From Diploptera punctata (lineage: Eukaryota > Arthropoda > Insecta > Blattodea > Blaberidae), in contig JASPKZ010007531.1 in assembly GCA_030220185.1 (NCBI GenBank), forward strand, positions 868,001 through 932,000: a stretch of DNA of 64,000 nucleotides. The letters run 5' to 3'. Below, piece after piece: positions 43,008-54,235 of this stretch. How positions within the stretch are numbered: the stretch's first letter is position 1; the number at the start of each line of letters is the position of its first letter. The position numbers were made by a program, and so were the translations under genes. The notes beneath the pieces were generated by a model. It did no database searches, was not told where the DNA came from, and saw only the letters and a list, made by a program, of their open reading frames with translations.

Positions 43008-43525
43008 TACTACTTTTTAAGAATTAATAATGCGTTTTTGCATTATTTAATAAAAATAGACTTAGGATTTGTTAATATATTTACCTAATGCCTTGTATAA
43101 AAAGCGTAGATTAATTCATTGTAGTGTATTTTTTTTCTCTTCTTCTTATGCATAGTAGATTCGAGCTGTTATTCCTTTTTTATTCATTGTATCATTAATT
43201 TAATTTTAATTGTATTTAGTTTCATTCTATTATTAGACATTAATTTCATTATTATTCAATATGACAGATAATTAATTGTTCAATGACTATTATTGTAACT
43301 ATTTTTTGTATTCATATGTAACATGTTTGTCCTGTCTAATATGACTACTATTGTAATTTTTTTTTTTGTATTCATGTGTAACATATGTTTGTCCTGTTTT
43401 ATATGACTATTTTTGTATTTTTTTTTTGTATTAATATGTAACATATGCTTGTTCTGGTGAGTGGAAGAGAAGGCCACATGGCCTTAACTCCACCAGGCTA
43501 AATAAATCTAAATAAATCTAAAAAA
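43008..43525 (+). mobile_element. LINE-D 3' UTR
   Basis: It contains three tandem ~63-bp units (about 43280-43455; each with GTATTCATATGTAACAT and TTGTCCTG), then the hairpin AAGGCCACATGGCCTT at 43470-43485, CCACCAGGCTAAATAAATC and an (AAATCTA)n tail. Confidence 0.85.
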
Positions 43526-43890
43526 TCTAAATAAAAAACGAAAGATAGCGAGGTTTTTAATTTTCCGAGATTCTGTAAAACATTTCACGAACGTGCGTTG
43601 AACATTATTTTTTGCGCGATGATGTTTTCAAAATAATAAATAATAGTAAAATAATATCTTTGTTCGAAATAATTGCGTTCATTATAAACAACTTGCTAAC
43701 GTTAACAGCGTGGGCAATGTTTATTAGTAGAGACTACAGCAGGCCGTCACATCAATCAGTCATAAAACGGCGTAATTGTTTCAAATAAAGTTTAATTAAT
43801 TTAAAATGCAGTCATTTGTTATCGTATAATGTATTTTATCACTACCGTTTGGATATATTTTTGTATATACATTGTATGTAGTATATATAG
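43526..43890. other. Unassigned AT-rich DNA
   Basis: Nothing recognised. Confidence 0.4.
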
Positions 43891-44199
43891 AGGGCTTATA
43901 CGAAGCCAGATATAATGAGAACAGTTAAGTCTCGTAGACTGCGATGGGCAGGGCATGTGACACGAATGGGTAATGACAGACTGCATGGAAGCTTCTTGTA
44001 GGAAAACCAGAGGGAAAACGCCCAGTTGGTAGTTCAAGAATGAGGTGGGAGAATAACATTAACTATGATTTGAGAGAAGTAGATTATGCAGTGGATGATT
44101 GGAATGAATAGGCTCAAGACAGGGATATATGGAGAGCTTATGTCCGCGCGGCCATGAACCTACGGATTCCATAGTGCCAGTGAGTTAGTTAGTTAGTTA
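43891..44199 (+). mobile_element. LINE-A 3' fragment
   Basis: Starts at the KPDI block and ends AGTGAGTTAGTTAGTTA. Frames broken by one-base changes near 43980 and 44105. Confidence 0.85.
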
Positions 44200-44475
44200 T
44201 ACATAGAGGGCAGTGGTTTTACTTCCAGCACGTGGTTTGTAATATATAATATTACAGTATAGTTATTTAGGTTGGCAACCCCGAAAATGTAGGAAGTTGA
44301 ACTTTCAATCAAGGTCGCCATTGCTGTAAGTACGACCAAATGAACTATCGCGCAAAAAAATATTTGAAAACCTAGCAATTGTATACGCCCCGCTCTATAT
44401 TAAGGAGGAGATTGGTCTATCATGGCCTGAATTTCACATGAAACTTTTTTTACTGACACTAGAATGATCTCTTTA

Positions 44476-44678
44476 AAGTAAAGTAAAGTGATCCCACAAC
44501 AGGTCCGGAGACCCTTGGGGTAGTAGGAGGTGAAGGCTCTCACTTTTTCTAGACAATCGGCACTTTATGTCAGCCGGGTTGTCAGCCCAGAACAAGCGTC
44601 TTGTACTCAATTCCGTTAGAGGCTGAGTCGACCGAAGGGCCATAGTGCCGCCAGAGGGTTTGGGTCAGTTTAAAAATC
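44476..44678 (-). mobile_element. SINE-2, 5'-truncated, 12-bp target duplication
   Basis: The tRNA-like head is missing; the body matches 30792-30980. ATGATCTCTTTA flanks both sides (44464-44475 and 44679-44690). The tail is AAAGTAAAGTAAAG on the plus strand. Confidence 0.92.
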
Positions 44679-44690
44679 ATGATCTCTTTA

Positions 44691-45436
44691 CCGGATGAAA
44701 TTCCATAACTAGAATCTGTTCTCTAGCAATCATGACATCGATCGGGAAATGCCTAACAAAACAACTTGAAGACTAAATCAATAAGCTGTAGGACTATTAA
44801 AAATGAAGTCAATAAAAAGAAAGTACAAACAAAAACACTAAGTGAAGCCATGATTACATTACAAATATTGTAAAAAAACAAATAGTTTATACAAATGTTG
44901 TATTACAGGCAATAAAAATAGTTTCACGTTATGCGATAACAGAATAAAAATAAATCTAGTCTATAATTTGGTTCCCGGATACCTCGCGAGCCGCGGGTGT
45001 TTGTTCGGAATTACCGATTTCGAATATCTATGTAAGAACATATGTAAAAGCCTTTATAAAAATTTGCATGCACGAAAGACATGTTATTATGGATTAATGG
45101 AACAAGAATTTGAGTGATAATTTGTACAAAAATAAAGCAATGATAAATTATTCTATTCTATAGCAAATAAATAACTATTGCTAAATTTTGTCTTTAGCTG
45201 AATTTCAAATTCAAATTATTATAATCACTAGTCTGCAGTGATTTTGCTACTGAACAAAAATAAGTGTATCTAATCTAATTCGAGTGTGCTGATTACACAT
45301 CTGAAATCCGTTCTTCTATTAGCACGTCACAATTTTATTATAATTATATTTTTAATTTTTACATTTTTTTTTTAGATACGTTTCCTTAATTTTATTATTG
45401 GTCAATTCCTTAATTTCATTATATATATCTCCTTCT
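44691..45436. other. Unassigned AT-rich DNA
   Basis: Nothing recognised. Confidence 0.4.
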
Positions 45437-45830
45437 TCTTCTTCGCGGTTTAGGCTTATTTACTAGCCTGTTCCGGCTCCAAATAGCTGCTCCTTTCATC
45501 TTTTCCTTGGTCTTCGCAAGCCTCTTCTTCCTCGTGGTGAATAGCTGTATGCTGCTTTTGGTATTCTATTCTCAGTCATCCTTGCCAAGTGTTCTTTACA
45601 GTTTGTTCTGTATTTCTCTCTTGTTCAGTTTAATTCCTCTATTTTTAGTTGTCTTATTTCTGTGTTATGTTTTTTGTCTGTTCTTTGATATCCTGCTGTA
45701 TGTCTGAGGAATTTCATTTCAGCAGCTTGTATCCTGGCAGACTGTTGTGTTATAACTGTCCATGTTTCGGATCCATAAGTAATAATAGGCACTGCCATTG
45801 TCTTGTATAATTTCATTATAGAGTACTCAT
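45437..45830 (-). pseudogene. LINE-B C-terminus
   Basis: The minus strand is open for 63 codons (45816-45625): KLYKTMAVPIITYGSETWTV, IQAAEMKFLRHTAGYQ, TEIRQLKIEE. It then shifts frame into HLARMTENRIPKAAYSYSPR and GRRSLRRPRKRW. GGAGCCGGAACAGGC and (GAA)n end it. Confidence 0.85.
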
Positions 45831-45858
45831 TATATATATATATATATATATATATATA
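45831..45858. repeat. (AT)n microsatellite
   Basis: Short TA array bordered by two TAGGCCTA octamers (45857 and 45878). Confidence 0.9.
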
Positions 45859-46159
45859 GGCCTATATTGTTAAATTATAGGCCTACTTACTTTAAATAAA
45901 TGTATCTAATATATAAACATGTTTGTTTATTCATACTTTATATGCGGCCATACCATTGATCCGATTGTGATGGGGCTTCTTACAAAATATTCAGGAGATT
46001 CTCGGGATGAACATAGGCTATAACAGAGTTGTGATACTCAACACCTACACCCATAAAAATCGCCCTTTTAGTGTAAAACGTGAAAAACGTAGCTCTTTTT
46101 ATACGCTTAAATGGCTTACGCTGCCTAAACCATAACAAATACACAAAATTAATGTACAC

Positions 46160-46234
46160 TTACTTACATTTACACTTACATACTGGCACTATCGAACCCG
46201 TAGGTTCATGGCCGCGCGGACATAAGCTCTCTAA
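46160..46234 (-). mobile_element. 75-bp LINE-A 3' end with 15-bp target duplication
   Basis: Only the last ~50 nt of LINE-A plus the tail are present (ACTGGCACTATCGAACCCGT on the plus strand). AAAATTAATGTACAC flanks it at 46145-46159 and 46235-46249. Confidence 0.9.
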
Positions 46235-46703
46235 AAAATTAATGTACACAGAATTGAATATCTCAAAAAACTCTACAAAAAAGTCCGCGATAGCATATGT
46301 TTATCTCTTACGTATAACTCACAATAACCATTTTTGTCTTTCATTGATGCCAAGAAGATCGAGAAAAGTACGTAGATTCCTGTGCAACCATAGCAGCAAA
46401 TGGTGGGTATTCTTCTATGGATAACTCACAATAACGAATTTTGTCTTTTAACACATTTATGCCAAGAAGATTGAGATAAGTAGATTCCCAGGCAACATCG
46501 GGTAATCAGCACTCGGAATCTTAAAGTAATTACGATATCCATTTATAATTATTTTTTGACCTTACTAATTCAACTAATCATAAGAAGTACATTAATTTTT
46601 TTTGTCTTTCAGCTCATTTATGCGAAGAAGATCGGGATGAGTAGATTCCTGGACAACGCCGGATAAACAGCACGAGGTGTCTAAAAATAAATACGATATA
46701 AAA

Positions 46704-48162
46704 TCATTGACATTATACTACCCACAGTGACTCATATTTTTAATGCTTCCCTTATAACTTCTATCTTCCCTACTGTATGGAAACAGTCTAGAGTTCGGCC
46801 TATACCAAAAATAAGTACACCTGCTAACTGTAATGACTACCGACCGATTAGCATCCTTCCGACATTATCTAAAGCCCTGGAACATATTGTACATAAGCAA
46901 ATGACTGAATATCTCCAAGAAAATCACCTCCTTGATCCTTATCAATCCGGCTTTAGATATGGTCATAGCACAACCACAGCTTTGCTAAAAATTACTGAAG
47001 ATATTCGTGAAGCCGTGGACAGACGTCAATTGACTCCTTTAACCTTACTTGACTTCAGCAAAGCTTTTGACACAGTAGACCACGACTTACTTATGATAAA
47101 GCTCAAGCACCTACACTTGTCTGACAGCGCTGTATCCTGGTTCGACTCATACCTGCACGGTCGTCAACAATACGTTTCATTAAACTCTAGATCTTCGTCT
47201 TGGCGCAACGTGCCATCTGGAGTCCCCCAGGGCAGTGTTCTCGGACCTCTTCTTTTCTCAATCTACATAAATGACTTGCCAACTGTACTAAAGCACTGCC
47301 GTTATCACCTCTACGCTGATGATCTCCAAATTTACCTACATTCACCTCCTCATTCTCTCTATAACAGCTTGACAAAAATGAATGACGATCTCATATCCAT
47401 CTTTAACTGGTCTTCAAGTATCGGTCTAAATCTAAATCCTAACAAGTCACAAGTAATTCTAATGGGACAACAAAGACTGCTTACAACCTTTGACATATCT
47501 ACACTACCAAACATTACTATAAATAATATAATCATCCCTTATTCTTCTTCAGTAATAGATCTTGGACTACATCTAGACGCAAATTTAACCTGGCAAACAC
47601 AAGTGAAACACATATGTAAAAAGACTTTCTCCATCTTACATTATCTTAGACGTTTAAAGAATTTTCTCCCAGTTTCGTTAAAACAAATCCTTGTGCAGAA
47701 TCTTGTGTTACCACACTTCGATTATTGTGACATTATATAAATGATCTAAACTATGACTTGTCGCAGAGACTGCAGCGTGTTCATAATGCTTGCGTTCGAT
47801 TCATTTTCAATATCCGCCGTTATGACCATATTTCCGAACACTTTAATAACCTCTCTTGGCTCCGTCTTACTGACAGACGTAAATTGCACTCTCTTTCACT
47901 ACTTTTCAAGCTTCTGAATTCCTACATCCCTATTTACCTGGCGTCTAGATTTGAGAAGTTATCCTCTTACCACAATATTGACACTAGATCACAAGATAGC
48001 AGTCTGCTAACAATTCCTCTTCATAGCACTTCCTCCTATTCTACTTCCTTCACAGTAGCCTCTGCCCGCTCCTGGAATCTCCTTCCTCAAGATATCAGGG
48101 GTTGCCGCACACTTGGTACCTTTAAGTCACGCTTATACAGTTACCTGTTGTCTAATAATTAA
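46704..48162 (+). pseudogene. LINE-D reverse transcriptase, two frames
   Basis: 46727-47740 is open for 337 codons and covers the fingers and palm: RVRPIPKISTPANCNDYRPI, SILPTLSKALEHIVHKQM, QSGFRYGHSTTTALL, LLDFSKAFDTVDHDLLMIKL, SGVPQGSVLGPLLFSIYIND and YADDLQIYLH (catalytic). Then GLNLNPNKSQVILMG and LPHFDYCDII. A small deletion near 47740-47757 ends this frame. The C-terminus resumes at 47758-48162 with SQRLQRVHNACVRFIFNIRR and ARSWNLLPQDIRGCRTL. The FDTVDH, PQG and YADD catalytic blocks are intact. The 5' part (endonuclease) was never copied or is lost. Confidence 0.92.
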
Positions 48163-48435
48163 TTTTTCTCTATTTATTTAATTTTATACTATGTCATTAA
48201 TCTTTTCCTGTTTTTTATATATATTGTAGGCCTACATATTATATATTTAATTCGTTAAATTTAGAGTAAATCAAAATACATTATAAATATTAATTGTATT
48301 GTATTCATAACTTGTAGTCGTTTATATATATATTGTAATTTAGATTTAAGACTATTTTTTGTTTGTATTTTTTTTAAACCTGGTTGAGTGGTAGACAAGG
48401 CCTTAAGGCCTTAACTCTGCCAAGTAAAATAAAGC

Positions 48436-48500
<65 letters not shown>
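48163..48500 (+). mobile_element. LINE-D 3' UTR and (TTA)n tail
   Basis: Contains the hairpin AAGGCCTTAAGGCCTT (48397-48412), AACTCTGCCAAGTAAAATAA and then about 65 bp of TTA repeats. Confidence 0.85.
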
Positions 48501-48501
<1 letters not shown>

Positions 48502-48884
48502 ATTTTTTCTTTTACTTATTTAACGAAACATCAAGAAGAATAGTAGAAAGAGGAGCTGGTACAGGTTGAACTGTCTACCCCCCTTTAGTAAGAAGAATAG
48601 CACATGCTGGAGCATCAGTAGATTTGGCAATCTTCTCTCTTTTTTCTTTTACTTATTTAACGAAACATAAAACACATTCTTTTTCGTATTTCAGCTCACT
48701 TATGTCAAGAAAATGGGGATAAGTAAATTCCAGGACAACGCCGGGTAATCAGCACGGGGTATCTAAAAAATGTAAATTTATAATTATTTTTCCTTTTCTT
48801 GTTCAACTAAACATAAAAGCACAATAATTCTCATTTATTGAGGCGTAGCAGCGCACGCCGGGTATTAGCTAGTTATATATAAAC

Positions 48885-49098
48885 TCCAATAAAGCAAAGA
48901 AATGGGGTACTGCAAGGGAACCCCATCAGTCCATTGCTCTTCAACATCATGACAGTTGATATTGTGGATATCACCAAAGATAGTGCGACATCGATCATAA
49001 TGTACGCTGATGACATGGTATTGGGATCATCAAACAAAGACGAACTACAATGCACATTAAATAGACTCGAAAAATGGGGCAAATGAAAACTGCCTACA
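48885..49098 (+). pseudogene. LINE-E reverse transcriptase palm fragment
   Basis: Plus-strand reading NGVLQGNPISPLLFNIMTVD, then SIIMYADDMVLGSSNKDELQ, then LNRLEKW. QGxPxSPxLFN and YADD are reverse-transcriptase motifs. It runs into the inverted duplication at 49095. Confidence 0.8.
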
Positions 49099-49278
49099 AC
49101 GTCTAGTGGCTCGCCAAGGAGCATTAGCCTGTCATTTTCAGTAGGCTTTCCTCCTTTTCTGAAGGTCATCTGTTTAATTTTATACCATCAGAAAATTAAA
49201 CAGATGACCTTCAGAAAAGGAGGAAAGCCTACTGAAAATGACAGGCTAATGCTCCTTGGCGAGCCACTAGACGTTGTA
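49095..49278. repeat. 87-bp perfect inverted repeat with 10-nt loop
   Basis: 49095-49181 is the exact reverse complement of 49192-49278; the loop is ATACCATCAG. The right arm is the normal LINE-E coding sequence (QMTFRKGGKPTENDRLMLLG); the left arm is an inverted copy that replaced a few codons. Confidence 0.95.
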
Positions 49279-49915
49279 TCGCAATTCACCTACCTAGGCA
49301 TCACCCTACAAACAACCATTAAATCCTACAGAATACATGTGCAACAGAGGGTTTCAGCTGCAATAAGAGCAATATACAGCATCAAAAATCTCCACCAATT
49401 ATCAACAGAAGCAGCTATGACGCTCTTCAAGACAGTCATAACTCCCATAACAACATATGGAATTAACATAATATGGGACAAACTCACAAACAGAGACTTG
49501 ACACAAATAGAAACAGTAAAAGCACGCTTCATGAAAAGAGCTCTGGGAGTTGGAAAAACAGCACCTTCAAGAATGACGTACGTCTTAATGAAAGAAACCT
49601 TCTTCATTGAAGACATTAGACGGCAGCTATTCCTACCGAACACCTGCGCATATGAGACAACAATGCAAGGACTACAGGAGAACAGGAATGATATCTGCAC
49701 AACAGAGGCTATGCGTATGAGAGAGTGGACACGACCAAACTACGAGATGAGGCACATCCTATCACGGTATGCAATCCATGGCTTTCACCACAAGGTTTGC
49801 AGCACAAAGCGATTCCACGAGCCAAACCAAGAATGCATATGCGAACTGTGTAACAAATCCATGTGAACGATATCACGTTGAAAAGTGTGCGTAAAGACAA
49901 TTATCGTTTAAGAAG
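49192..49915 (+). pseudogene. LINE-E C-terminal half with CCHC-like end
   Basis: 49204-49866 is open for 220 codons: FTYLGITLQTTIKSYRIHVQ (thumb), TPITTYGINIIWDKL, and a helical region RFMKRALGVGKTAPSRMTYV. The end reads CICELCNKSM and, one frame over, CERYHVEKC, a CxxC...H....C zinc-knuckle-like arrangement broken by a one-base shift at the end. The family differs from LINE-A to LINE-D in lacking the GRPxxRW motif. Confidence 0.8.
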
Positions 49916-49978
49916 TTTTGCTTAGACTAAATTTACTAACAATTTGCACATTTGTGCGCATTTACTTTCATTCGTATA

Positions 49979-50362
49979 TAAACTCCAGTACATAACAACT
50001 GTAACTATGCAACTGAATAGAAACAAACAATTTTATTTATTTTTATTTTTTTAAATAAACAATCTCTATTATAAATTTAAAAGAGGCGATACATTTAAAT
50101 CTAGCTGGAGATTTAACAGCCTATTGCTATTCTTCAATGTATTTATCTCTACAATTTCTAAAAGATCTAATATTCTCCCTTTGTCATAAATATGTAAAGC
50201 TTTAAAATTTGAATCAAAACAATTAGATTTAAATTAATCGCTTCTTTTAAAATTATAATAGAGATTGTTTATTTAGAAAAATAAATAAATAAATTGTTTG
50301 TTTAGATTCAGTTGTATAGGCCTAGTTACAATTGTTATGTAGGCCTACTGGAGTTTATAGGC
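49979..50362 (-). mobile_element. Penelope-like fragment with long inverted arms
   Basis: The minus strand encodes FDSNFKALHIYDKGRILDLL, then EIVEINTLKNSNRLLNLQLD, a GIY-YIG C-terminus like that at 15.3 kb. About 135 bp at each side (49979-50113 and 50228-50362) are inverted copies of each other. The right arm carries two extra GGCCTA insertions. Confidence 0.75.
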
Positions 50363-50369
50363 CTATATA

Positions 50370-51337
50370 ATTAGCATAACCCGGTGTGCGCTGCTACGCC
50401 TAAATAAATGAAAATTAATTTGCTTTATGTTTAGTTGAATAAGTAAAAAGGAAATTAATTATAAATTTATATTTTCTCGATACCCCGTGCTGATTACCCG
50501 ACGTTGCCCGGGAATCTACTTATCCTGATCTTCTTGACATAAATGATCTGAAATACGAAAATTAATGTGTTTTATGTTTAGTAAAATAATTAGAAGGGAA
50601 CATTTATATCGTAATTATTTTTAGATACCCCGTGTTATTTACCCGGCGTTGTCCGGGAATCTACTCATCCCGATCTTCTTGGCATAAATGAGCTGCAAGA
50701 CAAAAATGAATGTAGGCCTACTTCGTATGATTAGTTGAATAAGTAATGAAAAATAATTATAAATGTATATCGTAATTATTTTAACATTCCCCGTGGTGAT
50801 TACCCGGTGTTGCCCGGGAATCTACTGATCTCGATCTTCTCGGCATAAATGAGATAAACGACAAAATCCGTTATTGTGAGTTATCCGTAAAAGAATACCC
50901 GAAATTTGCTGCAATAAGGCCTACTTACACAGGAATCTACGTACTTGTCTCGATTTCTAGGTATCAATGAAAGACAAAAATGGTTATTATGAATTACCCA
51001 TAAGAGATAAACATATGCTGTCGGGGACTTTTTTGTAGAGCTTTCAGAAATGTTCAATTCTGTGTACATTAATTTTGTGTATTTGTTATGGTTTAGGTGG
51101 CGTAAGCCATTTAGGCGTCCGAAGAGCTATTTTTTTCACGTTTTCCACTACTAAGGATGATTTTTAAGGATGTAGGAGTTAAGTATCACAACTCTCTTAT
51201 AGCCTATGTTCATCCCGGGAAACTCCTGAACATTTTGAAAAAAGTCCCATCACAATTGGATTGACGGGTACGGTCGTGCATGAAGTACGAACAAACAAAC
51301 CAACAATCAAGCAAATATTCATTTTTATATATAAGAT
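50370..51337 (-). mobile_element. Helitron-type element, minus strand
   Basis: The minus strand starts TCTTATATATAAAAATGAAT (51337 leftward, after A on that strand) and ends GCAGCGCACACCGGGTTATGC near 50370. The terminal CTAG is eroded. Internal segments repeat CGGGGTATC-type motifs at about 120-150-bp spacing. Confidence 0.8.
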
Positions 51338-51352
51338 AACAAAATTCATTCA

Positions 51353-51525
51353 TTTGTAATCATGCCTGAAGAAGGTACAAAGTACAGAAACAGCTGTAAC
51401 TAATTTATATTGTAATAAATATGAAAATCATATAAAACTTAAGTTCTATTTTTATTTAATTAAATACATATGGATTTTCATCAGGTAAACACCAAATCAA
51501 TTGATTACTTAAAACGTCATTGGTT
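51353..51525 (+). mobile_element. Solo Penelope-like terminal segment with hammerhead motif
   Basis: CTGAAGAAGGTACAAAGTAC is followed by AGAAACAGCTGTAAC at 51366-51400. It keeps CUGANGA, a GTAC/GTAC stem II, GAAA and stem III ACAGCTGT. Then come AATAAATATGAAAATC and TATGGATTTTCATCAGGTAA, as in the PLE 3' ends at 15.5 and 19.6 kb. Confidence 0.7.
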
Positions 51526-51930
51526 TATGACTATTTTTATTGATTCTGTAGGTATCGGCACACTTAAAACGTTTATAAAATTTATGATAAAATATTAGTC
51601 CCTTGCGTCCCCTTATTTTGAACTTATCACAATCTTTAAATCAGTTTAGCTTAAAGGGTGAAAGTTGACATTTAGAAACGGCTGAGTGCTTTGGGGGTTT
51701 CTCAACACCTCATTCTACATATTTCACACCGGCTGGCCATGATTATTTATTATTTTATTTTTCTTTATAACACACTCTTGTGTAAAAATGTGGGTTATTG
51801 TAGAAAATAGATGGTTCTATAGCCGGTAATTGCGTTGAATGATCTCATCCATAGTCCACATTTTTCTTGACTCGTGATTCTCGGGTTATACTGTTTCAAT
51901 CGTTGTTAAACTAAACTTTATACGTGTCTA
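51526..51930. other. Unassigned DNA
   Basis: Nothing recognised. Confidence 0.4.
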
Positions 51931-51934
51931 CTCT

Positions 51935-52532
51935 TATTCTTCTTTTTTCTACTTACTCGTGTTTTTAGGTATTACAACTTTTTTCTACTTACTCGTGTTT
52001 TTAGGTATTACAACTTTTTTCTACTTACTCGTGTTTTTAGGTATTACAACTTTTTTCTACTTACTCGTGTTTTTAGGTATTACAACTTTTTTCTACTTAC
52101 TCGTGTTTTTAGGTATTACAACTTTTTTCTACTTACTCGTGTTTTTAGGTATTACAACTTTTTTCTACTTACTCGTGTTTTTAGGTATTACAACTTTTTT
52201 CTACTTACTCGTGTTTTTAGGTATTACAACTTTTTTCTACTTACTCGTGTTTTTAGGTATTACAACTTTTTTCTACTTACTCGTGTTTTTAGGTATTACA
52301 ACTTTTTTCTACTTACTCGTGTTTTTAGGATTACAACTTTTTTCTACTTACTCGTGTTTTTAGGTATTACAACTTTTTTCTACTTACTCGTGTTTTTTAG
52401 AGGTATTACAACTTTTTTCTACCTACTCTTGTTTTTAGAGGTTTACAACTTTTTTCTCCTTACTCGTGTTTTTTGGTATTACAACTTTTTTCTACTTTAC
52501 TCCTTTTTTTAGGTATTACAACTTCCTAAATT
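51935..52532 (+). repeat. 36-bp minisatellite, ~16 copies
   Basis: The unit contains TTTTTTCTACTTACTCGTG and TTTTTAGGTATTACAAC. The first ten or so are near-identical; those after about 52380 decay and change length. Because 36 is a multiple of 3 it gives a 134-codon open stretch (FLGITTFFYLLV repeated), which I regard as meaningless. Confidence 0.95.
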
Positions 52533-53060
52533 TGAATTATTTGCTGCACTTCAGGAACATTTTATTTTGACGATTTTGTTAATTTTTCCCAGGTTGTCCC
52601 GACCCCAGAGATCATTAAAGTTGATTTTGTGATTTTCATAGTTTTTTCTCCTACACTCATATCAAAACCCAGGAAGTTACTGTGTGTTTGAAATAGAGAA
52701 CTGGTTTGCCATTTTACCAGTATTTTTTTTTTTGAGAACAACCCTTACATAAAACTGAAGATTGCAACACAGCAGGTACATAGTTGTAAGTTGTAGCCGT
52801 CCAAGCCATCCCCTCTTAAAGAAAAAAAAAAACAGTTACCACTTGTCACTGAGTTCGTGCAGATCTGTACTATCCTGTGTGAAAGTGTCGACTGTCATAT
52901 TTACTATAAAACTAGTTTGCATGCCGTAAAAGAAAAAAAATATATGTTTTTAAATGTATAGGCCTAGTAGATAGATTTAAAAAAAACACTGCTAACCTTG
53001 CCCCTCCACACTCCTTAACAAACAAATACCGATATTATGAGTTTGGCAAAATCAACCCTC
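52533..53060. other. Unassigned AT-rich DNA
   Basis: Nothing recognised. Confidence 0.4.
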
Positions 53061-53079
53061 TGTACGTAGGGGGAACTGG

Positions 53080-53330
53080 CGTAGCCCGTAAGGTCTGTAG
53101 TATCTTCATGGGTCGAATTAGAGCGTAGCTTCTGAAACGTTAAGAGAAATTTTAGTAGCTTAGGCACACATCATGTGTGGATGGGAGACCCGGAATGCTG
53201 ATCACATGTACTCCAATACTGGCTAGATGATCGTAGATTTATATGATTTACGTATTTGGATGTGAGACCAGCAGCCGGCTGCTTGTTGAAGGACCTTTTA
53301 GGGTGTCGCTCCACGGAGTTAAAATTTATG
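53080..53330 (+). mobile_element. Diverged SINE-3-like repeat
   Basis: The body GGAATGCTGATCACATGTAC, GGCTAGATGATCGTAG and GTGAGACCAGCAGCCGG parallels 54720-54800. The head is not a clear tRNA. Confidence 0.6.
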
Positions 53331-53490
53331 TAGGCCTACCGATTACTGTTTTTTCCAGTAATGCCTTTAATTATAATAAATTAGGCCTAAATTTTAATTG
53401 AATAAAGTCAATACAGATATAGGCCTATTCATACAGCCCTATAACATCTATTATTCTATATTGAATTATTATACTTCTTTTTAATGTTTT

Positions 53491-54211
53491 GTACTTACTT
53501 ACTCACTGGCACTATCGAACCCGTAGGTTCATGGCCGCGCGGACATAAGCTCTCCATACATCCCTATCCTGAGCTAATGCTTTCCAATCATTTCCTGTGC
53601 AATCTACTTCCCTCAAATGATAGATAATGTTATTCTCCCACCTCATTCTTGGTCTACCATCTGGGCGTTTTCGCTCTGGTTTTCCTACAAGAAGCTTCCA
53701 TGCAAGTCTTTCATTCCCCATACGTGCAACATGTCCTGCCCATCGCAGTCTACAAGACTTAACTGTTCTTATTATATCCGGCTTCCCATAAAGACCATGT
53801 AGTTCATTGTTATGTAGTCTTCTCCATTCACCTGTCTGTTCATCTCTCTTTGGTCCAAAAATTTTCCTAAGAACTTTATTCTCAAATACCTGTAATCTCC
53901 TTTCCTCCCTCAAAGTAAAAGTCCATGTTTCGCACCCATATAGTATAACTGGTAGAATAATAGTTTTATATATTTCAGTTTAACATTTTTTGAAAGGAGT
54001 TGGGACATCAAGAGTCTCTGCAATGCATAATAGCACGCATTTCCAGAATTGAGCCTATGTTTAATTTCTTTGTGCATCTCATTCCTATTTGTGATTATTG
54101 TTCCTAGGTATTTGAATTCAGCCACTTCCTCAAAATTTCCCTCATTTGTCATTAGCTGTCCATTTCCATTATATAATGTATTTCTACGTGTGACCACATA
54201 TTTAGTTTTTT
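53491..54211 (-). pseudogene. LINE-A copy, longest minus-strand example
   Basis: Two minus-strand frames: 54197-53910 (MVTRRNTLYNGNGQLMTNEG to KYIKLLFYQLYYMGAKHGLL) and 53913-53512 (REERRLQVFENKVLRKIFGP to NLRVR), separated by a one-base deletion in the KLKIYKTI region. The 3' flank has CAGTGAGTAAGTAAGTAC. It lacks the YADD palm. Confidence 0.9.
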
Positions 54212-54235
54212 TTTATGTTTTGTAAATTTACTTAA

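Larger units (their letters stand above)
45905..48872 (+). mobile_element. Helitron-type element, interrupted
   Basis: Starts TCTAATATATAAACATGTTT after A45904 and ends GGGTATTAGCTAG before T48873. It shares internal segments with 37460-38543. It contains a 75-bp LINE-A end (46160-46234) and a LINE-D copy (46704-48500). Confidence 0.85.

Noticed and set aside
49326..49700. 124-codon minus-strand ORF
   Set aside because: It is antisense to the LINE-E reverse transcriptase C-terminal region.
51959..52363. 134-codon ORF of repeated hydrophobic 12-mers that looks like a multi-span membrane protein
   Set aside because: It is the 36-bp minisatellite read in frame; nothing outside the array continues it.
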